DNA of 64,000 nucleotides. Origin: Mycolicibacterium sp. MU0053. GTDB lineage: Bacteria > Actinomycetota > Actinomycetes > Mycobacteriales > Mycobacteriaceae. Position numbers and translations under genes: made by a program. The notes beneath the pieces are model-generated. The model saw nothing but the letters and a program-made list of their open reading frames with translations, had not been told where the DNA came from and made no database searches. Location of the stretch: contig NZ_OY726397.1 in NCBI RefSeq assembly GCF_963378095.1, forward strand, positions 4,836,001-4,900,000, read 5' to 3'. Of this stretch, positions 17,360 to 26,114 are shown in pieces (the stretch's first letter is position 1; each line of letters begins with the position of its first letter).

Positions 17360-18649
17360 TCACGCCCCCGCAGCGTTCTCGGCGACGGTGAACTCGAGGT
17401 GCAACTCGGTCAATCCGCGCAGGATGAACGTCGGCACGTAGGTGAACCGGCGCGCGTCGGCGGGGCCGTGATGCTCCTCCGACAACCGGATGTCGGTGGT
17501 CCGGGCCAGGATCCGCTCTAGGCTCACCCGGGTCTCCGACCGCGCCAGCGGCGCCCCCGGACAGCTGTGCACACCGCGCCCGAAGGCGATGTGGCGCCGC
17601 GCATTCGAGCGGGTGATGTCCAGCTCGGCGGGCTTCTCGAACAGCCGCGGATCGCGGTTGGCCGCGCCGTTCATCACCATCACCGTGGTCCCGGCCGGAA
17701 CGTCGACGCCGCCGATCGTGGTGTTGCGCTTGGCCAGCCGGAAGTCGCCCTTGACGGGGCTTTCGAAGCGCAGGCATTCCTCGATGAAGTTGGGGATCTT
17801 GTCGGTCTCGGTGCGCAACCGCTGCTGCAGTGCCGGGTCTTCGGCGATGATCTTCAGCGCGGTGCTCAACAGCCGCACCGTGGTCTCCTGGCCCGCGGTG
17901 TACAGGTTGGCCGCGATGCGCACCACGTCCATCACCTCCGGGGTGGACCCGTCCGGGAACTTCGCCGCGGCCATCTCGGTCAGCGCGTCCGCGCGGGGTT
18001 CGGCGCGGCGCTCTTCGATATAGGCGGAGAACTTCTGATACAGGTACTCCAGCGGGCTGTGCGGCAGGTTGCCGCCGCCGGTGGCGCCCACTCCGCCCTG
18101 GCTGTGGTCCATGTACTTACTGAACTCCGGGCGGTCCTCCTCCGGGACGCCGAGCAGGTCGGCGATGATCGCCAGCGTGAAGGGGGCCGCGAAACCCTTG
18201 ATGAAGTCGCCGCCGGTCGCGAGGTAGGGCTCGAGCATGGTGTCGGCGTGCCGCCACATGAACTCTTCGTTTTCCTTCAGGCGCTTCGGCGTGATCAGCC
18301 CCATCAGCAGCGCGCGGTGCGCGGTGTGCTTGGGCGGGTCCATCACCGTGACCTGATCGCTGAACGGCAACTGCTCGCGATACTCCTCGATGATGTCGGA
18401 CACGTCGTCGGCCTGACCCTCGATCGGCACCGGGAATCCCGGGAAGGGCCCGGTGACCGCGGTGCACGACGAGAACGTGTCGGCGTCGCCGAACACCGCG
18501 ACCGCCTCCTCGTACCCGGTGACGACCAGGACGTTGTGGTGCGGTTCGCGGCGAACCGGGCAGCCGGCGCGCATGGCCTCCATATACGGATACGGATCGC
18601 CGACCACGCTCTGGTCTTTGAAGAAATTTATCTGGTCCAGTTCGGTCAT
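17360..18649 (-). CDS. Cytochrome P450
   Basis: 429 residues. I-helix motif YTAGQETT, K-helix ECLR and heme loop FGRGVHSCPG with the thiolate at about Cys363. The proline after the Cys is a subfamily feature. It is co-transcribed with its ferredoxin and divergent from a TetR gene across a 113-bp gap that contains a 39-bp near-perfect palindrome, so the P450 is probably repressed by that TetR until its substrate or a product binds. A downstream SDR on the other strand may act on the hydroxylated product. Confidence 0.94.
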   Translation of the reverse strand: MTELDQINFFKDQSVVGDPYPYMEAMRAGCPVRREPHHNVLVVTGYEEAVAVFGDADTFSSCTAVTGPFPGFPVPIEGQADDVSDIIEEYREQLPFSDQVTVMDPPKHTAHRALLMGLITPKRLKENEEFMWRHADTMLEPYLATGGDFIKGFAAPFTLAIIADLLGVPEEDRPEFSKYMDHSQGGVGATGGGNLPHSPLEYLYQKFSAYIEERRAEPRADALTEMAAAKFPDGSTPEVMDVVRIAANLYTAGQETTVRLLSTALKIIAEDPALQQRLRTETDKIPNFIEECLRFESPVKGDFRLAKRNTTIGGVDVPAGTTVMVMNGAANRDPRLFEKPAELDITRSNARRHIAFGRGVHSCPGAPLARSETRVSLERILARTTDIRLSEEHHGPADARRFTYVPTFILRGLTELHLEFTVAENAAGA

Positions 18650-18683
18650 CGTGGTCGCTTTCGGTCATTCGGGCGGCATCGAG

Positions 18684-18722
18684 CTTTACGATCGACTAGT
18701 AAGTTACTATACGATCGTAAAG
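18684..18722. promoter_or_regulatory. 39-bp near-perfect palindrome, probable TetR operator
   Basis: The outer arms are CTTTACGATCG and CGATCGTAAAG (11 of 11 paired) and the centre is AGTAA-G-TTACT (5 of 5 paired), both dyads centred on 18703. Only three pairs between them mismatch. It lies between a P450 start and a TetR start, the classical position for an autoregulating TetR operator. Confidence 0.8.
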
Positions 18723-18762
18723 TTGGTCCAGGCAATCATCGATCAGTGCAGGAGGGCGCTAC

Positions 18763-19359
18763 GTGGGTCAAGCCGCAGCCGACGCCGCGACTGCGGACGC
18801 CGACCATTCGCGCCAGGACACCCGGCAGCGCCTGATCGACGTCGCGGTCGAACTCTTCATCCGGCACAGCTTCGCGGGCACCTCGCTGCAGATGATCGCC
18901 GACGAGCTCGGCTTCACCAAGGCGGCCATCTACCACCACTTTCGGACCCGCGAACAGTTGCTCTACGCGGTCGTCGGACCCATGTTGGAGCGGCTCAAGA
19001 CCGTCATCGCCGAGGCCGAGAAGCTGCGCGGCGCCAACGCCCGCGCGGACTATCTGCTCACCGGGTTCGCCGAGCTGGCCGTGGAGAATCGGGTGGTGGC
19101 GGTCCTGGCCACCGACCCCGCCGTCGCCAAGATGCTGCGCGCAAGCGAGTGGGACGAACTCATCCAACGCCAGATGGCGCTGCTCGCCGACGTCGACCCC
19201 GGTCCGGCCGGCCTGGTGAAGGCCACCATGGTGTTCGCCGGTGTCGCCAGCGCCTCCGGCCCGATGTCCGCCACCCTCGGCCGCGATGAACTGCTGGGCT
19301 ATCTGGTCGACACCGGTCGCCGTGCCCTGGGTCTGCGCGCGCCCCGCCCCAAGCCCTGA
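18763..19359 (+). CDS. TetR-family transcriptional regulator
   Basis: 198 residues from a GTG preceded by CAGGAGG at good spacing. The helix-turn-helix spans about residues 20-66 with recognition segment LGFTKAAIYHHFRTREQLL. It differs from the other two TetR proteins in the window and has its own palindromic operator beside it. Adjacent SDR gene starts 41 bases downstream, probably in the same transcript. Inferred role: repressor of the divergent P450-ferredoxin operon and of itself. Confidence 0.9.
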   Translation: MGQAAADAATADADHSRQDTRQRLIDVAVELFIRHSFAGTSLQMIADELGFTKAAIYHHFRTREQLLYAVVGPMLERLKTVIAEAEKLRGANARADYLLTGFAELAVENRVVAVLATDPAVAKMLRASEWDELIQRQMALLADVDPGPAGLVKATMVFAGVASASGPMSATLGRDELLGYLVDTGRRALGLRAPRPKP

Positions 19360-19400
19360 ACTCTCCATTCTCAAGCCAGCCCCACCGGAAGGAAACAGTT

Positions 19401-20120
19401 ATGTCGGAGACGAACGCCCCGAAGGTCGCATTGGTGACCGGCGGCGGATCGGGTATCGGTAAAGCGATCGCCGAACGCCTCGGCGCCGACGGCTATCGCG
19501 TCGCGACGCTCGACCTGCAATCCTCCGATGCGCCGCATTGCTATACCGCCGACGTGACCGACCGCGACCAGATCGATGCGGCCCTGACGAGCATCCACGA
19601 CGAACTCGGGCCGGTGGGCATCCTGGTCAACGCGGCCGGCCTGGACGGGTTCAAGCCGTTCCTGAAGATCTCCTTCGAGGACTGGCAGCGGGTCGTCAAC
19701 GTCAACCTGCACGGCGTCTTCCACATGATTCAGGCGGTGCTGCCGGAGATGATCGAGGCGGGCTGGGGACGCATCGTCAACATCTCTTCGTCGAGCACCC
19801 ACTCCGGCACGCCCTACATGTCGCACTACGTCTCGGCCAAGTCCGGCGTCAATGGGCTGACCAAAAGCCTTGCGCTGGAATACGGTCCGGCCGGGGTCAC
19901 CGTCAACGCGGTGCCACCGGGCTTCATCGACACCCCGATGCTGCGCAAGGCAGCGGACAAGGGTTACCTCGGCGACATCGAGAAGACCATCGAGGCCACC
20001 CCGGTGCGCCGGATCGGCAAGCCCGCGGACATCGCCGCGGCCGTGGCGTTCCTGGTGTCCGAGGAGGCCGGCTACATCACCGGTCAGATCCTCGGGGTCA
20101 ACGGCGGCCGCAACACCTGA
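19401..20120 (+). CDS. Short-chain dehydrogenase (FabG-like)
   Basis: 239 residues, classical SDR. TGGGSGIG binds the cofactor, NAAG stabilises the fold, and Ser in NISSSS with YVSAK supplies the catalytic Ser-Tyr-Lys. An acidic residue at the end of the second strand (TLDLQS) suggests NAD(H) preference. GGAAGGA precedes the ATG. Its position after the TetR gene and opposite a P450-ferredoxin operon suggests oxidation of the P450's alcohol product. Confidence 0.88.
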   Translation: MSETNAPKVALVTGGGSGIGKAIAERLGADGYRVATLDLQSSDAPHCYTADVTDRDQIDAALTSIHDELGPVGILVNAAGLDGFKPFLKISFEDWQRVVNVNLHGVFHMIQAVLPEMIEAGWGRIVNISSSSTHSGTPYMSHYVSAKSGVNGLTKSLALEYGPAGVTVNAVPPGFIDTPMLRKAADKGYLGDIEKTIEATPVRRIGKPADIAAAVAFLVSEEAGYITGQILGVNGGRNT

Positions 20121-20121
20121 T

Positions 20122-20149
20122 CCCGCGGGCGGGCCGCCCCGCCCGCGGG
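20122..20149. terminator. Bidirectional hairpin terminator
   Basis: A perfect 12-bp inverted repeat (CCCGCGGGCGGG and its complement) with a 4-base loop occupies the gap between the converging SDR and DUF1330 genes. Confidence 0.65.
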
Positions 20150-20158
20150 CCGGACGTC

Positions 20159-20452
20159 CTAGGAGGGGAAGCCGCTGAGGATGACGCCGTTGCACTCGGC
20201 GGCGGCCTGCCGCAGCTTGAGGGCGGCCTGGTACTGATCGGAGTTGTACCACTCGCGGGCGGCCTCGACCGACTCGAATTCCAGCACCACGGTCTGGCTA
20301 CCGTGCCAGCTACCTTCGAGCACCTCGGGCTTGGTGTCGACCGCGACGATCTTGGCGTTGCCCATCGCCGGCCCCGCCAGCTTGGCGTACTCCTTCATCC
20401 CTTCCGGGTCCTTGATGTCCTCGGTGATGATGATGTAGCCCTTGGCTGCCAA
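20159..20452 (-). CDS. DUF1330 family protein
   Basis: 97 residues, a small ferredoxin-fold (dimeric alpha-beta barrel) protein. KGYIIITEDIKDPEGMKEYAKLA at the start and a late FESVEAAREWYNSDQYQ are hallmark DUF1330 segments. The start is TTG, supported by AGGGAGA six bases upstream. No catalytic assignment exists for most members. It stands alone between two convergent or tandem neighbours. Confidence 0.87.
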   Translation of the reverse strand: MAAKGYIIITEDIKDPEGMKEYAKLAGPAMGNAKIVAVDTKPEVLEGSWHGSQTVVLEFESVEAAREWYNSDQYQAALKLRQAAAECNGVILSGFPS

Positions 20453-20553
20453 CTGAGTCTCCCTTTTTTAATCGCGGCGTCTCGAGAACGTCGCTCTCTG
20501 AATCGGAATATGAGATTTCCAGAGTTGCCCCGGCGCGTCAATCGCCCAAGGAC

Positions 20554-21690
20554 TCACCCGGCGCCGGCGGCCGTGGCCACGTCGTCGCCGAACCACTTTT
20601 CCCTGATGATGTTGTAGGTGCCGTCCTCGCGCATGCGAAACAGCGCCTGGTTGATCGGTTTGCGCAGCTCACTGTTGATGTCGAGGACGAATCCCTGGCT
20701 CTCCTCCTGGAACACCGGCCCGGCCATCACCGCCACACCCTCGCCGCGGTGGGCCACGTAGTAACGCAGCACCGGGGCATCGAAGACCACCGCGTCATAG
20801 CCCTCCTCGCGCAGCAGGTGATAGGAGTCCTCGACGGTGGTCGTCTCGGTCGCGTCGATCCCCATGCTGCGCAGGAACGCGGAGGCGGTGGTGTCGGCGA
20901 CGGTGGCCACCGACTTCTCGTAGAGGTCGGCCGGCCCATTGACCTTCGCGTCCAGCTTGGCCACGGTCAGCGTCGCGCTCAGGTTGGCCGAGTAGAACGC
21001 CACGAAGACGATGCCCGCGAAGGCCCACAAAATGGCCAGACCCTGAGTGACGGCCCGGGTCGCGGTGGTGGTGCGGGCGCCGACCAGCGAGCCGATCCCC
21101 CACCCGAACGACTGGAAGATGCCCGGGAAGTAGGACCGCGACACCACCGGCTTGGCGCTGCGGCGCTCGATGAACCAAAAGATGTGCGCGGGCAGCACGC
21201 TGACCACCACCGCGGCACTGAGCCAGATCAGCATGGTCCGGGAGAACAGCAGTTCCAGGTAACCACCGAGGCCGGGCACCGACGCCCGAGTGTCGTGCAC
21301 CGGGACGATGATCTGCGATCCGCCGTCCATCGTCGGGTGGGTGAAATCGAAGGACTGTTCGCGCTCGGCGGTCAACGACACGGCCCCGGCCGCCACCTGG
21401 GCGCGCCGCTCGGCCACCGCCGCCAGTTGGTCGCGCACGTCGTCGGTCATCAGGTAGTCGGTGGTCCAGTTCAGCCGGTTGGCGACTTCGTTCCACAAGT
21501 CGATGCTGAAACCGGTCAGCTCCCCGCCGCTGGTCGCCATCACGAAGGGTTCCAGGGTGTGGATGGCGACGGTGACCGTGCGGTCGTCCGGCTCCGGTTG
21601 GGCCTCCGCGGCCGGGGCGAACGCCGAAGCGATCCCGAACAGGCACGCCATGAACACCAGGGCGGTCACCACCCCATACCGCGGACCCAT
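20554..21690 (-). CDS. Bacterial ionotropic glutamate receptor homologue (ligand-gated channel)
   Basis: 378 residues. A signal peptide (1-30) precedes ligand-binding lobe S1 (about 36-138), where SLTAEREQSFDFTHP holds the conserved alpha-carboxylate-binding Arg110. Next come membrane helix M1 (about 150-173), a re-entrant pore loop (about 186-205) and M3 (about 213-238) ending in YSANLSATLT, the counterpart of the receptor signature SYTANLAAF. Lobe S2 (about 245-370) includes Asp304. The pore loop reads SFGWGIGSLVG and lacks the potassium filter TVGYG found in GluR0, so ion selectivity is open. An alternative reading is a sensor fused to a non-conducting membrane segment. Confidence 0.82.
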   Translation of the reverse strand: MGPRYGVVTALVFMACLFGIASAFAPAAEAQPEPDDRTVTVAIHTLEPFVMATSGGELTGFSIDLWNEVANRLNWTTDYLMTDDVRDQLAAVAERRAQVAAGAVSLTAEREQSFDFTHPTMDGGSQIIVPVHDTRASVPGLGGYLELLFSRTMLIWLSAAVVVSVLPAHIFWFIERRSAKPVVSRSYFPGIFQSFGWGIGSLVGARTTTATRAVTQGLAILWAFAGIVFVAFYSANLSATLTVAKLDAKVNGPADLYEKSVATVADTTASAFLRSMGIDATETTTVEDSYHLLREEGYDAVVFDAPVLRYYVAHRGEGVAVMAGPVFQEESQGFVLDINSELRKPINQALFRMREDGTYNIIREKWFGDDVATAAGAG

Positions 21691-21806
21691 GCACTCACAT
21701 CCTCTTTGATCGGGCGCACTCGCACCCTATCGACCTTGGCCATGACGGCGGCGATGTCGGGCTGCTATACACGTTCACAACCAGTACGACAGCCCCGAGG
21801 AGGGCC

Positions 21807-23459
21807 ATGACCGACCAGGTGAGCTTCAACCTGTCGAAGGTGTTTTCCACCGTCGCGGCCGAATTGCCCGACCAGGACTTCCTGGTCTGGCGCGACAAGC
21901 GGTTGAGCTACGCCGAGGTCGAGGCCCGCGTCGACGGGGTCGCGCACTTTTTGACCGAGCAAGGCCTCGGTTGCCACACCGAGCGCGCGCACCTGCGTGG
22001 CCACCAGAGCGGGCAGGACCATCTCGGGCTCTACCTGCGCAACGGCAACGAATACCTCGAGGCGATGATCGCCGGGTACCGGGCCCGGGTCGCACCCTTC
22101 AACGTCAGTTACCGCTACGTCGACGAGGAGTTGCTGTATCTGCTCAACGACAGCAAGGCCACGGCGCTGGCCTACAACGCGGAGTTCGCGCCGCGGGTGG
22201 CCGCGATCCGCGACCGACTCCCGCATCTGCGGGTGCTCATCCAGGTGGCCGACGAGTCCGGCAATGAGCTGCTACCCGGCGCCGTCGACTACGAATCCAT
22301 CACTGGCACAACCGCTCCCGCGGGGGGACTGCCCGAGCCGACCGCTGACGACCTCTACATTCTCTACACCGGCGGCACCACCGGCATGCCCAAGGGTGTG
22401 TTGTGGCGCCAACACGACATCTTCATCTCCGCGATGGGTGGGCGCCCGTTCGGCAGCGACACCCCGCTGGGCTCGTATGCGGAGTTGGCCGAGCGCGCCA
22501 AGATGACCGGCGGCGCGATGTCGATCCTGATGCTGCCGCCGTTCATGCACGGCGCCGCGCAGTGGGCCGCGTACAACATCATCACGATGGGCGGGCGGAT
22601 CGTGATCCCCGACGACGTCGAACGTCTCCAGATCGACGATGTGCTGCGCCTGGTGGAACGCGAACGCGTGCTGAGCATTCCGGTGGTCGGTGACGCCATG
22701 GCCCGACCGTTGATCGACGCGATCGAGGCCGGCGATTACGACCTGTCCGGCCTGGCGTCGGTGACCAACGGCGGCGCCCCGATGTCCCCGGGCGTGCGCG
22801 ACCGCATCCGCGCGGCGCTGCCCAACGTGCTGCTCATCGATGCGGTCGGTTCCTCGGAGGCGGGCCAGCAGATGAACACCGTGGCCACCGACGAGGAACA
22901 GTCCGCGGTGTTCAATCCGCAGGCCGACACCGCGGTGGTGTCCGCCGACTACGACCGGGTGCTGACCCCCGGCGACGACGAGACGGGTTGGTTGGCCCGG
23001 CGCGACATCATCCCGCTGGGCTATCTCGGGGATGAGGCCAAGACCGCGCGCACCTTCCCCACCATCGACGGTGTGCGGTGGTCGGTGCCCGGCGACCGGG
23101 CCCGCTACCTCCACGACGGCCGCATCGAGTTGCTTGGCCGCGACTCGGTGACCATCAACTCCGGCGGCGAGAAGATCTTCGCCGAAGAGGTCGAACGGGC
23201 CATCGCGGCCCACCCCCACATCTACGACGTCGTCGTGGTGGGCCGGCCCTCGGAACGCTGGGGCAGCGAGGTGGTGGCGGTGGTGCAGTTCGCCGAGGGC
23301 ACCACGGTCAGCGACGAGGAACTCGTCGAGACCTGCAACCGCAGCATCGCCCGCTACAAGGTGCCCAAGTGCTTCATCCGCACCGACAAGGTGCTGCGCT
23401 CGCCGGCGGGCAAGGCCGACTACCGCTGGGCCAAGGACATCGCCACCTCGTCCCCGTAA
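21807..23459 (+). CDS. Acyl-CoA synthetase, FadD19-like
   Basis: 550 residues, an ATP-dependent AMP-forming CoA ligase. The phosphate loop is LYTGGTTGMPKG, the adenine-side motif GSSEAGQQ, and the C-terminal hinge and lysine region SINSGGEKIF-type is followed by SPAGKADYRWAK, which closely matches the mycobacterial FadD19 group acting on steroid side chains. Odd: an extra His-rich stretch of about 13 residues (GCHTERAHLRGHQSG, near residue 55) interrupts the region before GLYLRNGNEYLEAM. GAGGAGGG precedes the ATG. Substrate class inferred only by family. Confidence 0.87.
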   Translation: MTDQVSFNLSKVFSTVAAELPDQDFLVWRDKRLSYAEVEARVDGVAHFLTEQGLGCHTERAHLRGHQSGQDHLGLYLRNGNEYLEAMIAGYRARVAPFNVSYRYVDEELLYLLNDSKATALAYNAEFAPRVAAIRDRLPHLRVLIQVADESGNELLPGAVDYESITGTTAPAGGLPEPTADDLYILYTGGTTGMPKGVLWRQHDIFISAMGGRPFGSDTPLGSYAELAERAKMTGGAMSILMLPPFMHGAAQWAAYNIITMGGRIVIPDDVERLQIDDVLRLVERERVLSIPVVGDAMARPLIDAIEAGDYDLSGLASVTNGGAPMSPGVRDRIRAALPNVLLIDAVGSSEAGQQMNTVATDEEQSAVFNPQADTAVVSADYDRVLTPGDDETGWLARRDIIPLGYLGDEAKTARTFPTIDGVRWSVPGDRARYLHDGRIELLGRDSVTINSGGEKIFAEEVERAIAAHPHIYDVVVVGRPSERWGSEVVAVVQFAEGTTVSDEELVETCNRSIARYKVPKCFIRTDKVLRSPAGKADYRWAKDIATSSP

Positions 23460-23460
23460 C

Positions 23461-23480
23461 GCCCAAACTCACCTTTGGGC
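23461..23480. terminator. Hairpin between converging genes
   Basis: GCCCAAA, six bases, TTTGGGC directly follows the acyl-CoA synthetase stop and precedes the end of the converging transporter gene. Confidence 0.5.
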
Positions 23481-23528
23481 CGGTTTGTGCGAGTGCCGTC
23501 CGGCATTTCGTCAATCTCGGCGCGGGGG

Positions 23529-24821
23529 TCAGGCCGTCACCAACGGCTTGCCGGCGGTCTCGCGCAGGGTTAGTACCGTCACCAGGGAGATCAGGGCGGC
23601 GACCACGATGTAGTAGGCCGGCGCAATCGGATCCGCGCTGGACGCGGTCAGCCAGGTCACGATGTAGGGCGTGGTGCCGCCGAACACCGCGACACACAGG
23701 TTGTAGCCGACCCCGAACCCGCTGTAGCGGACCCGGGTCGCGAACATCTCCACACCCGCCGACACCGCGACCGCGATGTACACGCATTCGATGACCGCCA
23801 GCCCGATGTGCGCGGCGATCGCCGCCGCCAACGAACCCGAATTCAGCAGCAGGAACAGCGGATACGCGAAGACCGCGAACCCCACCGACCCCGCGATCAG
23901 CATGGGCCGACGCCCGATCCGGTCCGACAGCGCGGCCAACGGCAGGATCAGCACGATGGCCACCAGGCACGCCGCCGTGATGGAGATGAACGCCGCGGCC
24001 TCGGAGAACTCCAAGGTCCGGATGAAGTACGTCGGCAGATACGCGAACACCACGTAGTAGCCCACGTTGAAGATCACGAACATCCCGATGACCTGCAGGA
24101 TCTGCCGCCACGACGTCCGAAGCGATTCCCGCAGCGGCGATTTCGCGACGTCGTCGTTGTCGCTGAGTTCCTTGAACTCCGGGGTGTCGTCCAGCTTCAG
24201 CCGAATGTAGAGCCCCACCAGGCCCAGCGGTCCCGCGATCAGGAACGGAATCCGCCAGCCGTAGCTGTGCATGGCCTCGGCCGACAACGCCGCCTCCAGC
24301 AGCGTCACGGTGATCGAGCCGAGCAGAAAACCCACCACCCCCGACCACACCATGAAGGTGATGGTGCGCCCCCGGGTGCGGTCCTCGGCGAACTCAGCCA
24401 GATAGACTGCGCCGCCGCCGTATTCGCCGCCGGCCGAGAAGCCCTGGAGGCAGCGCATCAACAGCAGCAGCAACGGCGCGGCCACCCCAATGGCGGCGTA
24501 GGTGGGCAGCAACCCGATGGCCAGCGTGGCCGCCGACATCAGCAGGATCACCAGCGCCAGCACCCGATGCCGCCCGATCCGGTCGCCGAGCGGACCGAAG
24601 ACGAATCCGCCGAGCGGCCGCATGAAGAATGCGGCGGCGAAGATCGCGAACGTGTTCAGCAGGGCCGCGGTGTCGTTGCCCGCGGGGAAGAAGTTCGCCG
24701 CGATGAACGTTGCGAGGAATCCGTAGATGGCGAAGTCGAACCATTCGACGGCGTTGCCCACCGACGCCCCGATGATGACCTTGCGCAGGGTCACGTTGTC
24801 CGTCTCGCTGACCTGCGTCAT
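23529..24821 (-). CDS. MFS transporter, metabolite:H+ symporter (ProP-like) family
   Basis: About 430 residues with twelve predicted membrane helices. The MHS-type signatures are present: [14 protein letters not shown] in the first helix, [18 protein letters not shown] in loop 2-3, and [12 protein letters not shown] in helix 4. This group imports small organic acids, betaine or proline with protons. The ATG at 24821 is preferred over one three codons earlier on spacing to GAGAGG. Placement between a CoA ligase and a reductase suggests uptake of the compound they process, but the cargo is unknown. Confidence 0.88.
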   Translation of the reverse strand: MTQVSETDNVTLRKVIIGASVGNAVEWFDFAIYGFLATFIAANFFPAGNDTAALLNTFAIFAAAFFMRPLGGFVFGPLGDRIGRHRVLALVILLMSAATLAIGLLPTYAAIGVAAPLLLLLMRCLQGFSAGGEYGGGAVYLAEFAEDRTRGRTITFMVWSGVVGFLLGSITVTLLEAALSAEAMHSYGWRIPFLIAGPLGLVGLYIRLKLDDTPEFKELSDNDDVAKSPLRESLRTSWRQILQVIGMFVIFNVGYYVVFAYLPTYFIRTLEFSEAAAFISITAACLVAIVLILPLAALSDRIGRRPMLIAGSVGFAVFAYPLFLLLNSGSLAAAIAAHIGLAVIECVYIAVAVSAGVEMFATRVRYSGFGVGYNLCVAVFGGTTPYIVTWLTASSADPIAPAYYIVVAALISLVTVLTLRETAGKPLVTA

Positions 24822-24931
24822 GAAAACCATCCTCTCATCGACCGAGAAGGCAGTTTACAAGCCAGGCCCGCGCGGGTTGCCCCAGGAACGGTGCGTCGAG
24901 GAACCGGCCCCGAAAGCTGCGGGTGCGCAGC

Positions 24932-26011
24932 TCAGTTCGGTGGCCGATAAACCCCGCGGCCGGTCCCCAGCGGAAGATCCAATGTGGTGTGCAGTCCGGG
25001 GGCGGCCGCGACGACGTCGGGAATCGCGTTGACGATCCGGCCGGCGGCGGCCAGGATCGCGGCGTAGTTGTGGTCGCCGCGACTGCTGCTGGGGCAGATG
25101 TCGACCGCGTAGGACGGCTCGCCGGTGATCTCCAACCGGTAGGAACCGCCGGGCTGCGCCGGTTGCGTCCAGTCCGGGCGCAGGTCGTCCCGCAACCGGG
25201 TGATGTGCTCGACCACGACCGCGGGGTGGCCGTCGACCAGTCCCCGGATCTCGAACCGCAACGCCGCCACGGTGCCCTTCTTGATCCGCCCGACCGCGAC
25301 GTCGAGATCCTCGGGGGCCGGTTCCTGTTCGACGGAGTCGGTGATCTCGTCGACCTCGATGCCCAGTCCGGCGGCCAGTTGCCGGATGGCGGTGCCCCAC
25401 GCCAGCGACAGGATGCCGGGCTGGAACAGCAACGGCAGATCACCGATCTCGTTGCCGAACCCCATGACGTCGAACATCACCTCCTTGCCGTCGTAGCTGG
25501 CGTAGTCGGCGATCTCCAGGGTGCGGATCTGCTCGATGCGCTGACAGGTGCTGGCGAACGCGAACGGGATCAGGTCGGTGACGAAACCCGGGTCGACCCC
25601 GGTGATAAAGATGCTCGAGTTGCCCTGTCGGGCTGCCTCTTCCAGCCGGTCGATGGCCTTGCCCGGTACCAGGCCCCACGGGTACTGCAGGGTGCCCGGT
25701 GCGGAGCCGACGACATTGACCCCGGCCGCCAGCGCGCGCATCACGTCGGCGGTCGCCTCGACGGGGCGGGTGTCGCCCATCGCGCAATACACCAGGCAGT
25801 CCGGCGCGGTCGCCAGCGCCGCCTCCATGCCGAGGGTGGCCGTGATCCCGGTGACGACGTCGACTCCGGCGAGTTGGCCCGCGTCCTGGCCCACCTTGTC
25901 CGCGGTGGACACTCCGACGGCAGTCAGTTCGAACCGCGGATCCTCGATCAGCTGGATCAGGGCGAGCCGCCCGCAGTTCCCGGTGCCGATCAGCGCGACG
26001 CGGATGGTCAT
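24932..26011 (-). CDS. Dihydrodipicolinate reductase-like NAD(P)-binding protein
   Basis: 359 residues. The N-terminal Rossmann fold begins IRVALIGTGNCGRLAL, and the body resembles the DapB-like proteins found in mycobacterial lipid and steroid clusters rather than the true 245-residue lysine enzyme. NVVGSAPGTLQYPWGL and GVDPGFVTDL are distinctive segments. It is divergent from FabG3 with a KstR-type palindrome between the two starts, which argues for a catabolic role in steroid-type metabolism. Reaction unknown. Confidence 0.8.
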   Translation of the reverse strand: MTIRVALIGTGNCGRLALIQLIEDPRFELTAVGVSTADKVGQDAGQLAGVDVVTGITATLGMEAALATAPDCLVYCAMGDTRPVEATADVMRALAAGVNVVGSAPGTLQYPWGLVPGKAIDRLEEAARQGNSSIFITGVDPGFVTDLIPFAFASTCQRIEQIRTLEIADYASYDGKEVMFDVMGFGNEIGDLPLLFQPGILSLAWGTAIRQLAAGLGIEVDEITDSVEQEPAPEDLDVAVGRIKKGTVAALRFEIRGLVDGHPAVVVEHITRLRDDLRPDWTQPAQPGGSYRLEITGEPSYAVDICPSSSRGDHNYAAILAAAGRIVNAIPDVVAAAPGLHTTLDLPLGTGRGVYRPPN

Positions 26012-26058
26012 ACCTGTCTCCTCACGGTGGCGTTTCCAGGGCAGTATGCGCGGTTCTC

Positions 26059-26088
26059 GGCAAAATTGGAACAGGTTCTAATTTTGCC
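26059..26088. promoter_or_regulatory. KstR-type palindromic operator
   Basis: A 30-bp palindrome pairs GGCAAAATTGGAAC with GTTCTAATTTTGCC (13 of 14). Its core at 26067-26080, TGGAACAGGTTCTA, fits the KstR consensus TNNAACNNGTTNNA exactly. It lies between the divergent DapB-like and FabG3 genes, 27 bases from the FabG3 ATG. Confidence 0.75.
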
Positions 26089-26114
26089 CGCGCGGTGCGG
26101 TAACCTGACGCCCC

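Noticed and set aside
24851..24858. TTTACAAG before the MFS transporter
   Set aside because: It resembles half of the 27-bp element but no TGTCAC lies 13 bases on.
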